Positions 19,975 through 28,981 of a stretch of 64,000 nt of DNA are shown here, in pieces. How positions within the stretch are numbered: position 1 is the first letter of the stretch; each line of letters starts with the position of its first letter. Made by a program: the position numbers and the translations under genes. Under the pieces are notes generated by a model. That model saw nothing but the letters and a program-made list of their open reading frames with translations. It was not told where the DNA came from and ran no database searches. The stretch is from positions 4,318,001-4,382,000 of the forward strand of contig NZ_CP021030.1 of assembly GCF_002117485.1 (NCBI RefSeq), written 5' to 3'. This DNA is from Rhizobium sp. NXC14. GTDB lineage: Bacteria > Pseudomonadota > Alphaproteobacteria > Rhizobiales > Rhizobiaceae.

Positions 19975-21756
19975 TCAGGCGGCTTCGGTGGTGTGGGCCT
20001 TGCGGACTTCCTCGTCCGTCAGGATGCCGCTGGCGCGCAGCAGCGCGGCGAAGCGGCCGTTGCTGTGGCTGAGCTCATCGAAGCCGCCCTGCTCGACGAC
20101 ACGTCCATCATCGAGGAAGAGCACCATATCGGCTTCGCGGACCGTCGAGAGGCGGTGGGCGATGATGAAGGTGGTGCGGTTCTGCCGCAGATTGTCGATC
20201 GCGGCCTTGACGCGCGCTTCGGTCTCGACGTCGAGCGCCGAGGTCGCTTCATCGAGCACCAGGATCGGCGCATCCTTGAGGATGGCGCGGGCGATCGCAA
20301 TGCGCTGGCGTTCACCACCGGAGAGCTTGTTGCCGCGTTCGCCGACATGGGTATCGTAACGATCTTCACGGGTCTCGATGAAATCGGCGGCGGCGGCGGC
20401 TTCGGCAGCACGGCGCATGTCCTCCTCGCTCGCACCTTCGCGGCCGAGGCGAATATTGTCGCTGATGGAACGATTCAGCAGGCCCGCATCCTGGAAGACG
20501 GTAGCGATATGGCGACGGAGCGACTTTCGGGTCACCTTGGTGATATCGGTGCCGTCGACGAGGATCTGGCCGCCCTGCGGGTCGTAGACGCGCTGCAGCA
20601 GGTTGACCAGTGTTGTCTTGCCGGCGCCGGTCGGGCCGACGATGGCGACCGTCTGGCCTGCCTTCACCGAGAAGGAGACATTGTGCAGGCCCTGCGAGCT
20701 GTTGCCGAAGCCGAAGGAGACGTCGCGGAATTCAACCGCACCCTTGACGTTCTTGATCTCACCATTGCCGGCCGGCTCTTCACGATCGCGCACCGAATCC
20801 TCAAGCGTATAGAAATCCTGCAGCTTGGAGCGGGCCTCGAAGATCTGCGTAGCGAACTGACGCATCAGGTCGAGACGGGCAATCAGCAGGTTGGCAAAGC
20901 CAATGAAGGCAATGACGTCACCGACGCGCAGCTGGCCGGACTGGACGAGCATCGTGCCGATGATCAGAACCACCATCATTGCGATGGTCGAGGCCATGCG
21001 GTTCAGCGCGCTGGCGAGCGCCCACCAGTCAAGCACCGGATATTGCGCTTCGAGCAGGCGGTTGGCGAAGGACTTCAACGCCTTGGTTTCCGCTTCGATG
21101 CGGTTGTAGCTATGCAGAACGGAGACGTTGCTGATCGAGTCGCTGACATGCGAGAAGACGGTATGGTAGTGGTTTTCGACCGAAGCCTGGCCATCCTTGG
21201 TGCGGCTCATGACCACACGGCCGATCAGCCAATAGGCGATGCCAAGCACGATCAGCACGGCAGAGAGGCGCAAGTCCATTGATATTGCGGTCGGCACCAG
21301 CAGGGCAAGCGCAATGACCGTCGACAGGTGGTTGCGCATGAACTCAAGCCAGAGGCCGAACAGCGTCTCGCAGGCCCGCAGCAGCGTATGCAGCGCGTTG
21401 GAGGTGCCGCGCTGATGGTGCCAGGCAAGCGGCATGGAAATGATGCGCCCGAAGGCTTCCGTCAGCAGCGTTGCCCGCCGGCCATGGGCAAGCCGGTCGG
21501 CCTCGCGGGATACCAGAACGAAGGCGACAGTATTGAACACGGCGAAACCAGCCCACATGAAGAGGATGGGTTTGACTTCGCCCTTGCCCGATATCGCATC
21601 GATGATGCGACCGAACAGGATCGGTTCCGCAATGGTGATGGTCGCCAGAACAATGTTGGCGATAACGACCAGGGATACGCGGAGCTTGTAAGCGCCAAGA
21701 TAGCGCAGAGCTCTTGCATAGACCTTGAATAGCGACACGTCTAACCTCTTGTGCAT
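19975..21756 (-). CDS. ndvA: Cyclic beta-1,2-glucan ABC exporter NdvA/ChvA
   Basis: A 593-residue half-transporter with permease and ATPase in one chain; it works as a homodimer exporting cyclic glucan to the periplasm. Six membrane segments occupy residues about 20-300. The ATPase follows, with Walker A GPTGAGKTTL near 370, signature LSGGERQRIAIARAI, Walker B PILVLDEATSALD and H-loop FIIAHRLSTV. The length matches characterised NdvA/ChvA closely. It is on the opposite strand to ndvB, with opgC and a glyoxalase-fold gene between them, so the synthase and exporter are transcribed separately. A good terminator follows. Confidence 0.96.
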   Translation of the reverse strand: MHKRLDVSLFKVYARALRYLGAYKLRVSLVVIANIVLATITIAEPILFGRIIDAISGKGEVKPILFMWAGFAVFNTVAFVLVSREADRLAHGRRATLLTEAFGRIISMPLAWHHQRGTSNALHTLLRACETLFGLWLEFMRNHLSTVIALALLVPTAISMDLRLSAVLIVLGIAYWLIGRVVMSRTKDGQASVENHYHTVFSHVSDSISNVSVLHSYNRIEAETKALKSFANRLLEAQYPVLDWWALASALNRMASTIAMMVVLIIGTMLVQSGQLRVGDVIAFIGFANLLIARLDLMRQFATQIFEARSKLQDFYTLEDSVRDREEPAGNGEIKNVKGAVEFRDVSFGFGNSSQGLHNVSFSVKAGQTVAIVGPTGAGKTTLVNLLQRVYDPQGGQILVDGTDITKVTRKSLRRHIATVFQDAGLLNRSISDNIRLGREGASEEDMRRAAEAAAAADFIETREDRYDTHVGERGNKLSGGERQRIAIARAILKDAPILVLDEATSALDVETEARVKAAIDNLRQNRTTFIIAHRLSTVREADMVLFLDDGRVVEQGGFDELSHSNGRFAALLRASGILTDEEVRKAHTTEAA

Positions 21757-22120
21757 CTGCGAAAACGGGAATGGTGGGATGCTACAAAAGGCTACCTGAA
21801 CCGGCGATTAACGGAGTATTCGGGAATCCGCCCGCCGGGTTGTTAACTTGATCGCGCGATCGCATCTGCGATGAAATTGAAGCTGCCTCAATAGGATAGA
21901 ACAGAGAGACGTTCTCGGGCTCATCAGATTTTTCGGCAGCGGGGTCTGGCGCCGGAATTTCACCATGATTATATCTCGCAACAATTTGCGCTTGCATTTT
22001 AATCAATGTTTAGCGCAGCATTAAATTAGAGACTGCATTTTCTGCAGAAGACCGTTACGCGACCCATCTGAACAGCCGCCAACGGCCTGCGGGCATCTAG
22101 TCCGGACAAAGGCGCTATTT
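21757..22120. other. Divergent control region between ndvA and a LuxR-type gene
   Basis: Some 364 bases, AT-richer than the genes. It holds a 12-bp palindrome GATCGCGCGATC at 21850-21861, overlapped by GCGATCGC, and a second palindrome TTCTGCAGAA at 22040-22049, about 70 bases before the regulator's start. These are candidate operator sites. A 74-codon open frame here on the minus strand shows no ribosome site or familiar product. Confidence 0.4.
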
Positions 22121-22876
22121 GTGAACATTAATTCTTTAATTCAATTGCTTGTAATTCTGGAAGAGTGCCCAAATCCGGACGCCGTCGTCACCGAACTCGA
22201 GCAGGCCCTCCACGGTTCCGGTTTCGAATATTACGGTCTGCTGCGACATTTGCAGCAAGGCCCAGCGCAGCAGAATATCGAATTGCGCGCCGCCCCGCTT
22301 GCCGGCCGCTGGCCGGAACAATGGCTACAGATATATGCCGCAAAAAAATATGTCCGGATCGATCCGATGGTGCGTTATCTCGCGCATGCGCAACGGCCTT
22401 TCCGCTGGCGGGAGAGCATGGCAGTCTTCGACGGTGACGTGCATCAGCGCCGCATGGAGCAAATGATGGTCGATGCCTTCGGCCACGGATTGGAGGACGG
22501 CTATCTCTTTCCGATTCACGGGCGCAACGGCATTCTCGGCAGCCTCAGCCTCGGCGGCAAGCCGATCGATCTGTCGCCGGTGGAAATCGCACTGCTTGAG
22601 GCCGTGGCGCGCAAGACCTTCTGGCGATTACTCGACCTGAAAGGCGAGGCCGAGGCGCTGGAAACGGTGCTGCCGACCGAGACGCCGCTGACGCGGCGCG
22701 AGATGGAAATCCTCCACTATCTCGCCGAAGGCATGACGTCGATGGAGATCAGCAAAATGCTGAAGATCTCAAACCATACCGTTGACTGGTATATGAACGG
22801 TCTGCAGGCCAAGCTGAAGGCAAAGAATAGGCAGCAGGCAGTGGCGCTTGCCTTCCGCCACGGCCTGATAAGCTAG
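22121..22876 (+). CDS. LuxR-family transcriptional regulator with autoinducer-binding domain (orphan)
   Basis: A 251-residue regulator. Residues about 15-165 form an autoinducer-binding domain, recognisable by KKYVRIDPMVRYL followed by FRW and GILGSLSLGG; the Tyr, Asp-Pro and Trp that line the acyl-homoserine-lactone pocket of TraR/LuxR appear to be kept. The C-terminal 65 residues are a LuxR helix-turn-helix (LTRREMEILHYLAEGMTSME then NHTVDWYMNGLQAKL). The start is GTG after AAAGG. No luxI-type synthase gene is nearby, so this is an orphan or solo regulator that may sense signals made elsewhere. Targets unknown. Confidence 0.88.
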   Translation: MNINSLIQLLVILEECPNPDAVVTELEQALHGSGFEYYGLLRHLQQGPAQQNIELRAAPLAGRWPEQWLQIYAAKKYVRIDPMVRYLAHAQRPFRWRESMAVFDGDVHQRRMEQMMVDAFGHGLEDGYLFPIHGRNGILGSLSLGGKPIDLSPVEIALLEAVARKTFWRLLDLKGEAEALETVLPTETPLTRREMEILHYLAEGMTSMEISKMLKISNHTVDWYMNGLQAKLKAKNRQQAVALAFRHGLIS

Positions 22877-23050
22877 GCTTTTCCTTATCCACTCCTTCGA
22901 ATTCGCTGCATACTGGCGGCCGACATGCGCTGGCATGGCGAGAAAGTGCGTTTCGCAGTCGCAAGAGAAATTGAACTTCCTGTGACAAGAAGTTAAGAAT
23001 TTTCTTCGCGGGTGCAGCATGCCCGTGTCTGAACGACGGAGGAGACCGTT

Positions 23051-26000
23051 TTGCCCATATCCAAGATACTCGTTGCCAACCGCTCCGAAATAGCCATTCG
23101 CGTGTTCCGCGCGGCCAACGAGCTTGGAATAAAAACGGTGGCGATCTGGGCGGAGGAGGACAAGCTGGCGCTGCACCGCTTCAAGGCGGACGAGAGCTAT
23201 CAGGTCGGCCGCGGCCCGCATCTTGCCCGCGATCTCGGGCCGATCGAAAGCTATCTGTCGATCGACGAGGTGATCCGCGTCGCCAAGCTTTCCGGTGCCG
23301 ACGCCATCCATCCGGGCTACGGCCTCTTGTCGGAAAGCCCGGAATTCGTCGATGCCTGCAACAAGGCCGGCATCATCTTCATCGGCCCGAAGGCCGATAC
23401 GATGCGCCAGCTCGGCAACAAGGTGGCGGCGCGTAATCTGGCGATCTCCGTCGGCGTGCCGGTCGTGCCGGCGACCGAACCGCTGCCGGACGATATGCAG
23501 GAAGTCGCCAGAATGGCCGCCGAGATCGGCTATCCCGTCATGCTGAAGGCCTCCTGGGGCGGCGGCGGTCGCGGCATGCGCGTCATCCGTTCCGAGGCCG
23601 ATCTCGCCAAGGAAGTCACGGAAGCCAAGCGCGAGGCAATGGCCGCCTTCGGCAAGGATGAGGTCTATCTCGAAAAGCTCGTCGAGCGCGCTCGCCACGT
23701 CGAAAGCCAGATCCTCGGCGACACCCACGGCAATGTCGTGCATCTCTTCGAGCGCGACTGTTCCGTTCAGCGCCGCAATCAGAAGGTCGTCGAGCGCGCG
23801 CCGGCACCCTATCTTTCGGAAGCCCAGCGCCAGGAACTCGCCGCCTATTCGCTGAAGATCGCAGAGGCGACGAACTATATCGGCGCCGGTACCGTCGAAT
23901 ATCTGATGGATGCCGATACCGGCAAATTCTACTTCATCGAAGTCAATCCGCGCATCCAGGTCGAGCACACGGTGACGGAAGTCGTCACCGGCATCGATAT
24001 CGTCAAGGCGCAGATCCACATCCTCGACGGCTATGCGATCGGCACGCCGCAATCCGGCGTGCCGAAGCAGGAAGAGATCCGTCTCAACGGTCACGCCCTG
24101 CAGTGCCGCGTGACGACGGAAGATCCGGAGCATAATTTCATTCCGGATTACGGCCGCATCACCGCCTATCGCTCGGCCTCCGGCTTCGGTATCCGCCTCG
24201 ACGGCGGTACCTCCTATTCCGGCGCCATCATCACCCGCTATTACGATCCGCTGCTCGTCAAGGTCACGGCCTGGGCGCCGAACCCGCTGGAAGCCATTTC
24301 CCGCATGGACCGGGCGCTGCGCGAATTCCGCATCCGAGGTGTGGCCACCAATCTGACCTTCCTCGAAGCGATCATCGGCCATCCGAAATTCCGCGACAAC
24401 AGCTACACCACCCGCTTCATCGACACGACGCCGGAACTCTTCCAGCAGGTCAAGCGCCAGGACCGCGCGACGAAACTCCTGACCTACCTCGCCGACGTCA
24501 CTGTCAACGGCCATCCCGAGGCCAAGGACAGGCCGAAGCCGCAGGAAAACGCCGCCAAGCCGGTGGTGCCCTATGCCAATGGCAACGGGGTGAAGGACGG
24601 CACGAAGCAGCTTCTCGACACTCTTGGGCCGAAGAAGTTCGGCGAGTGGATGCGCAATGAGAAGCGGGTGCTTCTGACCGACACGACAATGCGCGACGGC
24701 CACCAGTCGCTGCTCGCCACTCGCATGCGCACCTATGACATTGCCCGCATTGCTGGCACCTATGCGCATGCGCTGCCGAACCTGCTCTCGCTCGAATGCT
24801 GGGGCGGCGCCACTTTCGACGTCTCGATGCGATTCCTCACGGAAGATCCGTGGGAGCGGTTGGCGCTGATCCGCGAGGGGGCGCCGAACCTGCTCCTGCA
24901 GATGCTGCTGCGCGGCGCCAACGGTGTGGGCTACACCAACTATCCCGACAATGTCGTCAAATACTTCGTCCGCCAGGCCGCCAAGGGCGGCATCGATCTC
25001 TTCCGCGTCTTCGACTGCCTGAACTGGGTGGAGAATATGCGGGTATCGATGGATGCCATTGGCGAGGAGAACAAGCTCTGCGAAGCGGCGATCTGCTATA
25101 CTGGCGACATCCTGAATTCGGCGCGGCCGAAATACGACCTGAAGTACTATACCGGCCTTGCAGTCGAGCTCGAAACGGCCGGCGCCCATATCATCGCTGT
25201 GAAGGACATGGCGGGCTTGTTGAAGCCTGCGGCTGCGAAGGTTCTCTTCAAGGCGCTGCGCGAGGTGACCGGTCTGCCGATCCACTTCCACACGCATGAT
25301 ACCTCAGGCATTGCGGCGGCGACCGTTCTTGCCGCGGTCGAAGCCGGCGTCGATGCCGTCGATGCGGCGATGGATGCGCTGTCCGGCAATACCTCGCAGC
25401 CCTGTCTCGGCTCGATCGTCGAGGCGCTCTCCGGCTCCGAGCGCGACCCCGGTCTCGATCCGGAATGGATTCGCCGCATCTCCTTCTATTGGGAAGCGGT
25501 GCGCAACCAATATGCCGCCTTCGAAAGCGATCTCAAAGGGCCAGCCTCCGAAGTCTATCTCCACGAGATGCCGGGCGGCCAGTTCACCAACCTGAAGGAG
25601 CAGGCCCGCTCGCTGGGGCTGGAAACCCGCTGGCACCAAGTGGCACAGGCCTATGCCGACGCCAACCAGATGTTCGGCGACATCGTCAAGGTGACGCCCT
25701 CCTCGAAGGTGGTCGGCGACATGGCGCTGATGATGGTCTCCCAAGACCTGACCGTTGCCGATGTCGTCAGCCCCGACCGCGAGGTTTCCTTCCCGGAATC
25801 GGTGGTGTCGATGCTGAAGGGCGATCTCGGCCAGCCACCGTCTGGATGGCCGGAAGCGCTGCAGAAGAAGGCATTGAAGGGCGAAAAACCCTATACGATG
25901 CGTCCGGGCTCACTGCTGAAGGAAGCCGATCTCGATGCGGAACGCAACGTCATCGAGAAGAAGCTGGAGCGCGAGGTCAGCGACTTCGAATTCGCTTCCT

Positions 26001-26515
26001 ATCTGATGTATCCGAAGGTCTTCACCGATTTTGCGCTTGCCTCCGATACCTACGGCCCGGTTTCGGTACTGCCGACGCCCGCCTATTTCTACGGGTTGGC
26101 GGACGGCGAGGAACTGTTCGCCGATATCGAGAAGGGCAAGACGCTCGTTATCGTCAACCAGGCGATGAGCGCAACCGACAGTCAGGGCATGGTCACCGTC
26201 TTCTTCGAGCTCAACGGCCAGCCGCGCCGCATCAAGGTGCCCGATCGGGCCCATGGGGCGACCGGGGCGGCCGTGCGCCGCAAGGCCGAGGTCGGCAACG
26301 CCGCCCATATCGGCGCGCCGATGCCCGGCGTCATTAGCCGCGTCTTCGCCTCGCCGGGCCAGGCCATCAGCGCCGGTGACGTGCTTGTCTCCATCGAGGC
26401 GATGAAGATGGAAACCGCGATCCATGCCGAAAAGGACGGCACCATTGCCGAAGTGCTGGTCAAAGCCGGCGACCAGATCGACGCGAAGGATCTGCTGGTG
26501 GTTTACGGCGGATGA
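23051..26515 (+). CDS. pyc: Pyruvate carboxylase
   Basis: A 1154-residue biotin enzyme that makes oxaloacetate from pyruvate, bicarbonate and ATP, refilling the TCA cycle. Order of domains: biotin carboxylase (residues about 1-450, ATP-grasp loop SWGGGGRGMRV, ERDCSVQRRNQKVVE), carboxyltransferase (about 530-1000, TTMRDGHQSLLATRM), and biotin carrier (C-terminal 75). The EAMKMET motif places the biotinyl lysine at 1119, and length and lysine position both equal the structurally known R. etli enzyme. The start is TTG with GGAGGAGA upstream. A terminator follows about 110 bases after the stop. Confidence 0.98.
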   Translation: MPISKILVANRSEIAIRVFRAANELGIKTVAIWAEEDKLALHRFKADESYQVGRGPHLARDLGPIESYLSIDEVIRVAKLSGADAIHPGYGLLSESPEFVDACNKAGIIFIGPKADTMRQLGNKVAARNLAISVGVPVVPATEPLPDDMQEVARMAAEIGYPVMLKASWGGGGRGMRVIRSEADLAKEVTEAKREAMAAFGKDEVYLEKLVERARHVESQILGDTHGNVVHLFERDCSVQRRNQKVVERAPAPYLSEAQRQELAAYSLKIAEATNYIGAGTVEYLMDADTGKFYFIEVNPRIQVEHTVTEVVTGIDIVKAQIHILDGYAIGTPQSGVPKQEEIRLNGHALQCRVTTEDPEHNFIPDYGRITAYRSASGFGIRLDGGTSYSGAIITRYYDPLLVKVTAWAPNPLEAISRMDRALREFRIRGVATNLTFLEAIIGHPKFRDNSYTTRFIDTTPELFQQVKRQDRATKLLTYLADVTVNGHPEAKDRPKPQENAAKPVVPYANGNGVKDGTKQLLDTLGPKKFGEWMRNEKRVLLTDTTMRDGHQSLLATRMRTYDIARIAGTYAHALPNLLSLECWGGATFDVSMRFLTEDPWERLALIREGAPNLLLQMLLRGANGVGYTNYPDNVVKYFVRQAAKGGIDLFRVFDCLNWVENMRVSMDAIGEENKLCEAAICYTGDILNSARPKYDLKYYTGLAVELETAGAHIIAVKDMAGLLKPAAAKVLFKALREVTGLPIHFHTHDTSGIAAATVLAAVEAGVDAVDAAMDALSGNTSQPCLGSIVEALSGSERDPGLDPEWIRRISFYWEAVRNQYAAFESDLKGPASEVYLHEMPGGQFTNLKEQARSLGLETRWHQVAQAYADANQMFGDIVKVTPSSKVVGDMALMMVSQDLTVADVVSPDREVSFPESVVSMLKGDLGQPPSGWPEALQKKALKGEKPYTMRPGSLLKEADLDAERNVIEKKLEREVSDFEFASYLMYPKVFTDFALASDTYGPVSVLPTPAYFYGLADGEELFADIEKGKTLVIVNQAMSATDSQGMVTVFFELNGQPRRIKVPDRAHGATGAAVRRKAEVGNAAHIGAPMPGVISRVFASPGQAISAGDVLVSIEAMKMETAIHAEKDGTIAEVLVKAGDQIDAKDLLVVYGG

Positions 26516-26622
26516 GCAAACGGCACGAAAGGTTTCGTCCGCCCGTCCTTGCCAAGTCGGGCTGATCACCCGATTGTGTAGAGCCAGGCTGTTAAAAGGC
26601 CGGCTTTTTCGAAAAGCGAATG

Positions 26623-26655
26623 GCCTCCTCGCCTTGCCCGGCGGGGAGGCTTTTT
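26623..26655 (+). terminator. Intrinsic terminator downstream of pyc
   Basis: An 11-bp stem (GCCTCCTCGCC / GGCGGGGAGGC, one T-G wobble) with a six-base loop, followed by TTTTT. It ends the pyc transcript. Confidence 0.85.
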
Positions 26656-26704
26656 CGTAGACTTGCCTGCCTGCCTCTCCCAAGATCAATCAGGAAACAA
26701 TTTC

Positions 26705-27277
26705 ATGAGCAAATTGAAGATCGCTGTCATTGTCGGAAGCACTCGCATTGGCCGTTTCGCCGAACATCCAGCAAAATGGATTGCCGGGCTCGTCGGCCAA
26801 CGCTCCGATCTGGAAGTCGAGGTTCTCGATCTTCTCGACTATCCCATGCATTTCTTCGGCGAAGAGCGCGCCACCACGGCGGAAAGCGACACCGCCGAGC
26901 GCTGGAAGAAGAAGCTGCGCGAATTTGACGGCTACATATTCACCGTTGCCGAGTACAATCATGCGCCGACGGCGGTTCTGAAGAACGCCATTGACCTCGG
27001 CGAATTCATTCAGAAGCCAGTCGCCTTCGTCGGTTACGGCGGCGTTGGCGGTGCACGCGCCGTCGAGCAGCTTCGGCTGATCTTCGTGGAAATGGGCGCC
27101 GCTTCGGTGAAAACGGGCGTGCACATCGCTTTCAGCGAATACCTGAGCGTGCTCAAGGAAGGCAAGAGCCTTGGCGATTACCCGCACCTCAACGAGGCGG
27201 CCAAGAACCAGCTCGATCAGCTCGTCTGGTGGGGCAATGCGTTGAAGGCGGCGCGTTCGGTCGTCACCTCGGCCTGA
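26705..27277 (+). CDS. NADPH-dependent FMN reductase-like flavoprotein
   Basis: A 190-residue flavodoxin-fold protein of the NADPH-dependent FMN reductase family. The FMN phosphate loop GSTRIGRFAEHPAKWI lies at residues about 12-27, and EYNHAPTAVLKNAID near residue 85-100 is the family's second hallmark. The ATG at 26705 follows AGGAA and replaces a longer frame from 26663. Such proteins reduce FMN, quinones or azo compounds; the physiological substrate here is not known. It stands alone between the pyc terminator and a convergent importer. Confidence 0.88.
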   Translation: MSKLKIAVIVGSTRIGRFAEHPAKWIAGLVGQRSDLEVEVLDLLDYPMHFFGEERATTAESDTAERWKKKLREFDGYIFTVAEYNHAPTAVLKNAIDLGEFIQKPVAFVGYGGVGGARAVEQLRLIFVEMGAASVKTGVHIAFSEYLSVLKEGKSLGDYPHLNEAAKNQLDQLVWWGNALKAARSVVTSA

Positions 27278-27300
27278 GGCAGGCCGCTTAAATCAAAAGC

Positions 27301-27330
27301 GTCTCACGTGAATCACGATTCACGTGAGAC
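27301..27330. terminator. Bidirectional terminator between convergent genes
   Basis: A perfect 13-bp stem GTCTCACGTGAAT / ATTCACGTGAGAC around CACG. It lies between the flavoprotein stop (27277) and the stop of the minus-strand ATPase (27334). On the minus strand it is followed by GCTTTTGATTT. Confidence 0.8.
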
Positions 27331-27333
27331 AGT

Positions 27334-28095
27334 TCAGATGTCGTATGTATGGGCGGCGTTGATCGTCGAGATGAAGCGCTTGGTGCGCTCGCGCTTAGGC
27401 GCGCTGAAAATAGCTTTCGCACTGCCGGTTTCGACCACGCTCCCGGCTTCCAGGAAGACGACGTCGTTGGCGATTTTCGAGGCGAGCCGGAGATCATGGG
27501 TGGCCATGACCATCGTCGTGCCTTCGCGGGCAAGCTGGCCCAGCACATCGACCACTTCCGCCGAAAGTTCCGGATCGAGCGCCGAGGTCGGCTCATCGCA
27601 GAGAAGCACCCGCGGCGACGGCGCGAGTGCCCGGGCGATTGCCACGCGTTGCTGCTGACCACCCGATAAGGTCGAGGGCCAGGCATCGGTTTTGTGCGCC
27701 ATGCCGACCTTGGTCAGCAGTTCCATGGCGCGTTCGCGCGATTTCGCCTTCGGCCATTTTAGCACCGTGACCAGACCTTCCATGACGTTTTCGATCGCGG
27801 TCTGATGCGGGAAGAGCTGGAAGTTCTGGAAGACCATGCCGGTCTGACGGCGGATTTTCTGGATCGCCTGCCATCCCAAGCGTTTGCCGGGCGCGAAGGA
27901 AAGCTCTTCCTCACCGAGGCGGATCGCGCCTGATGTCGGGATTTCGAGCAGGTTGATGCAGCGCAGTAGCGTGCTCTTGCCACCACCGGACGGCCCGACG
28001 AGCGCGGTGACGCTGCCCTCGGGAATGCGGATGCTGATATCCTTCAGAATGACGGCATCGCCAAAGCGCTTTTCGATGTTGGAAAGCTCGATCAT
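27334..28095 (-). CDS. Polar amino-acid ABC transporter ATPase
   Basis: A 253-residue ATPase of the GlnQ/HisP/TcyN type. Walker A is GPSGGGKSTLLR near residue 35, Q-loop MVFQNFQLFPHQT, signature LSGGQQQRVAIARAL and Walker B VLLCDEPTSALDPEL. The start is the ATG at 28095, which overlaps the permease stop (ATGA); the long upstream frame read through the permease region is a shadow. It is the last gene of a three-gene importer operon and should sit on the cytoplasmic face of the permease dimer. Confidence 0.92.
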   Translation of the reverse strand: MIELSNIEKRFGDAVILKDISIRIPEGSVTALVGPSGGGKSTLLRCINLLEIPTSGAIRLGEEELSFAPGKRLGWQAIQKIRRQTGMVFQNFQLFPHQTAIENVMEGLVTVLKWPKAKSRERAMELLTKVGMAHKTDAWPSTLSGGQQQRVAIARALAPSPRVLLCDEPTSALDPELSAEVVDVLGQLAREGTTMVMATHDLRLASKIANDVVFLEAGSVVETGSAKAIFSAPKRERTKRFISTINAAHTYDI

Positions 28096-28772
28096 GCGTT
28101 TGCCTCCAGCATGCCGCCATAACGCGCGAAACGGCGTTCCAGCCGCACCTGCAGCTGCGAGAGGACGGAGCTGAGGACGAGATAGATCAGCGCCGCCTCG
28201 ATATAAAGGATCAGCGGCTCGTAAGTGGTGGCGACGATGCGTTGTGCCGCCTGGAAGAGCTCCGGCACGGTGATGGCGGCGGCAAGCGAGGTATCCTTGA
28301 CCAGCGAGATGAAGGTGTTCGACAGAGGCGGCACGGCGACGCGGCCTGCCTGCGGCAGGATCGTCCGGCTCATCGCCTGGCGCCAGCTCATGCCGATCGA
28401 ATAGGCCGCTTCCCACTGGCCCTTCGGCACGGAGGAGATGACCGCGCGGATGATTTCGGAGCTGTAGGCGCCGATATTCAGGGTAAAGCCGATCAGGGCG
28501 GCAGGAAAGGCGTCGAGCAGGATGCCGATGCTCGGCAGCCCGTAAAAGATCACGAAGAGCTGGACGAGCAGCGGCGTGCCGCGAATGACCCAGACATAGA
28601 AACGGGCAATCGCCGCGACGGGCGCCGGTCCGAAAAGGCGGGCGATCGCCGTGATCAGGCCGAGGATCAGACCAAAGACGAAGGAGAGCAGCGTCAGTGG
28701 AATGGTGAAGATCAATCCCGCCCAGAGGAGCGAGGGAAGCGATTCCGCCATCAGTTGGAGCCAGTGCGGCAA
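28092..28772 (-). CDS. Polar amino-acid ABC transporter permease
   Basis: An inner-membrane permease of the HisM/GlnP/TcyL family with about five membrane segments. The EAA-type loop SVPKGQWEAAYSIGMSWRQA is near its middle, and TPLLVQLFVIFYGLP precedes it. I choose a TTG start at 28772 (226 residues) because GAGAGGGA lies upstream and the protein then begins like its relatives. An ATG at 28751 or a longer frame from 28826 are alternatives. It overlaps the ATPase gene by four bases and probably works as a homodimer. Confidence 0.85.
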   Translation of the reverse strand: MPHWLQLMAESLPSLLWAGLIFTIPLTLLSFVFGLILGLITAIARLFGPAPVAAIARFYVWVIRGTPLLVQLFVIFYGLPSIGILLDAFPAALIGFTLNIGAYSSEIIRAVISSVPKGQWEAAYSIGMSWRQAMSRTILPQAGRVAVPPLSNTFISLVKDTSLAAAITVPELFQAAQRIVATTYEPLILYIEAALIYLVLSSVLSQLQVRLERRFARYGGMLEANA

Positions 28773-28810
28773 GGGATATTCCCTCTCGTCGGTTGAGCAG
28801 TAATACTTCG

Positions 28811-28972
28811 AAATACCCCTCCCCAACCGCTTCCCACAAGGGGCAGGGACTTAATCTGCCTCCCGCGCTGCATGAAATGACCACCGAGCTGCAAGTCGGG
28901 ACGTCTATTTTGAGGTGAGGCGGTCTCCCGGCCAAAGCCCCTCCCCCTTGTGGGGAGGGAGGGGAGTTTTTT
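28811..28972. repeat. Inverted pair of CCCCTCCC/CCCACAAGGGG units between binding-protein and permease genes
   Basis: The gap inside the importer operon holds one unit at about 28831-28852 (CCCACAAGGGGCAGGG) and its inverted relative at about 28937-28959 (CCCTCCCCCTTGTGGGG). They lie roughly 100 bases apart. The second alone folds as an 8-bp hairpin CCCTCCCC / GGGGAGGG. The arrangement looks like a small palindromic intergenic element and could stabilise the upstream binding-protein mRNA. Confidence 0.6.
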
Positions 28973-28981
28973 AGACGAAGC

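Noticed and set aside
19870..21282. 470-codon plus-strand frame opposite ndvA
   Set aside because: Antisense to an intact ABC exporter; shadow composition.
21782..22006. 74-codon minus-strand frame upstream of ndvA
   Set aside because: No ribosome site, no recognisable product, and it occupies the region that must hold two divergent promoters.
22769..25297. 842-codon minus-strand frame opposite pyc
   Set aside because: Shadow of pyruvate carboxylase, whose motifs are exact on the plus strand; the antisense product has no recognisable domain.
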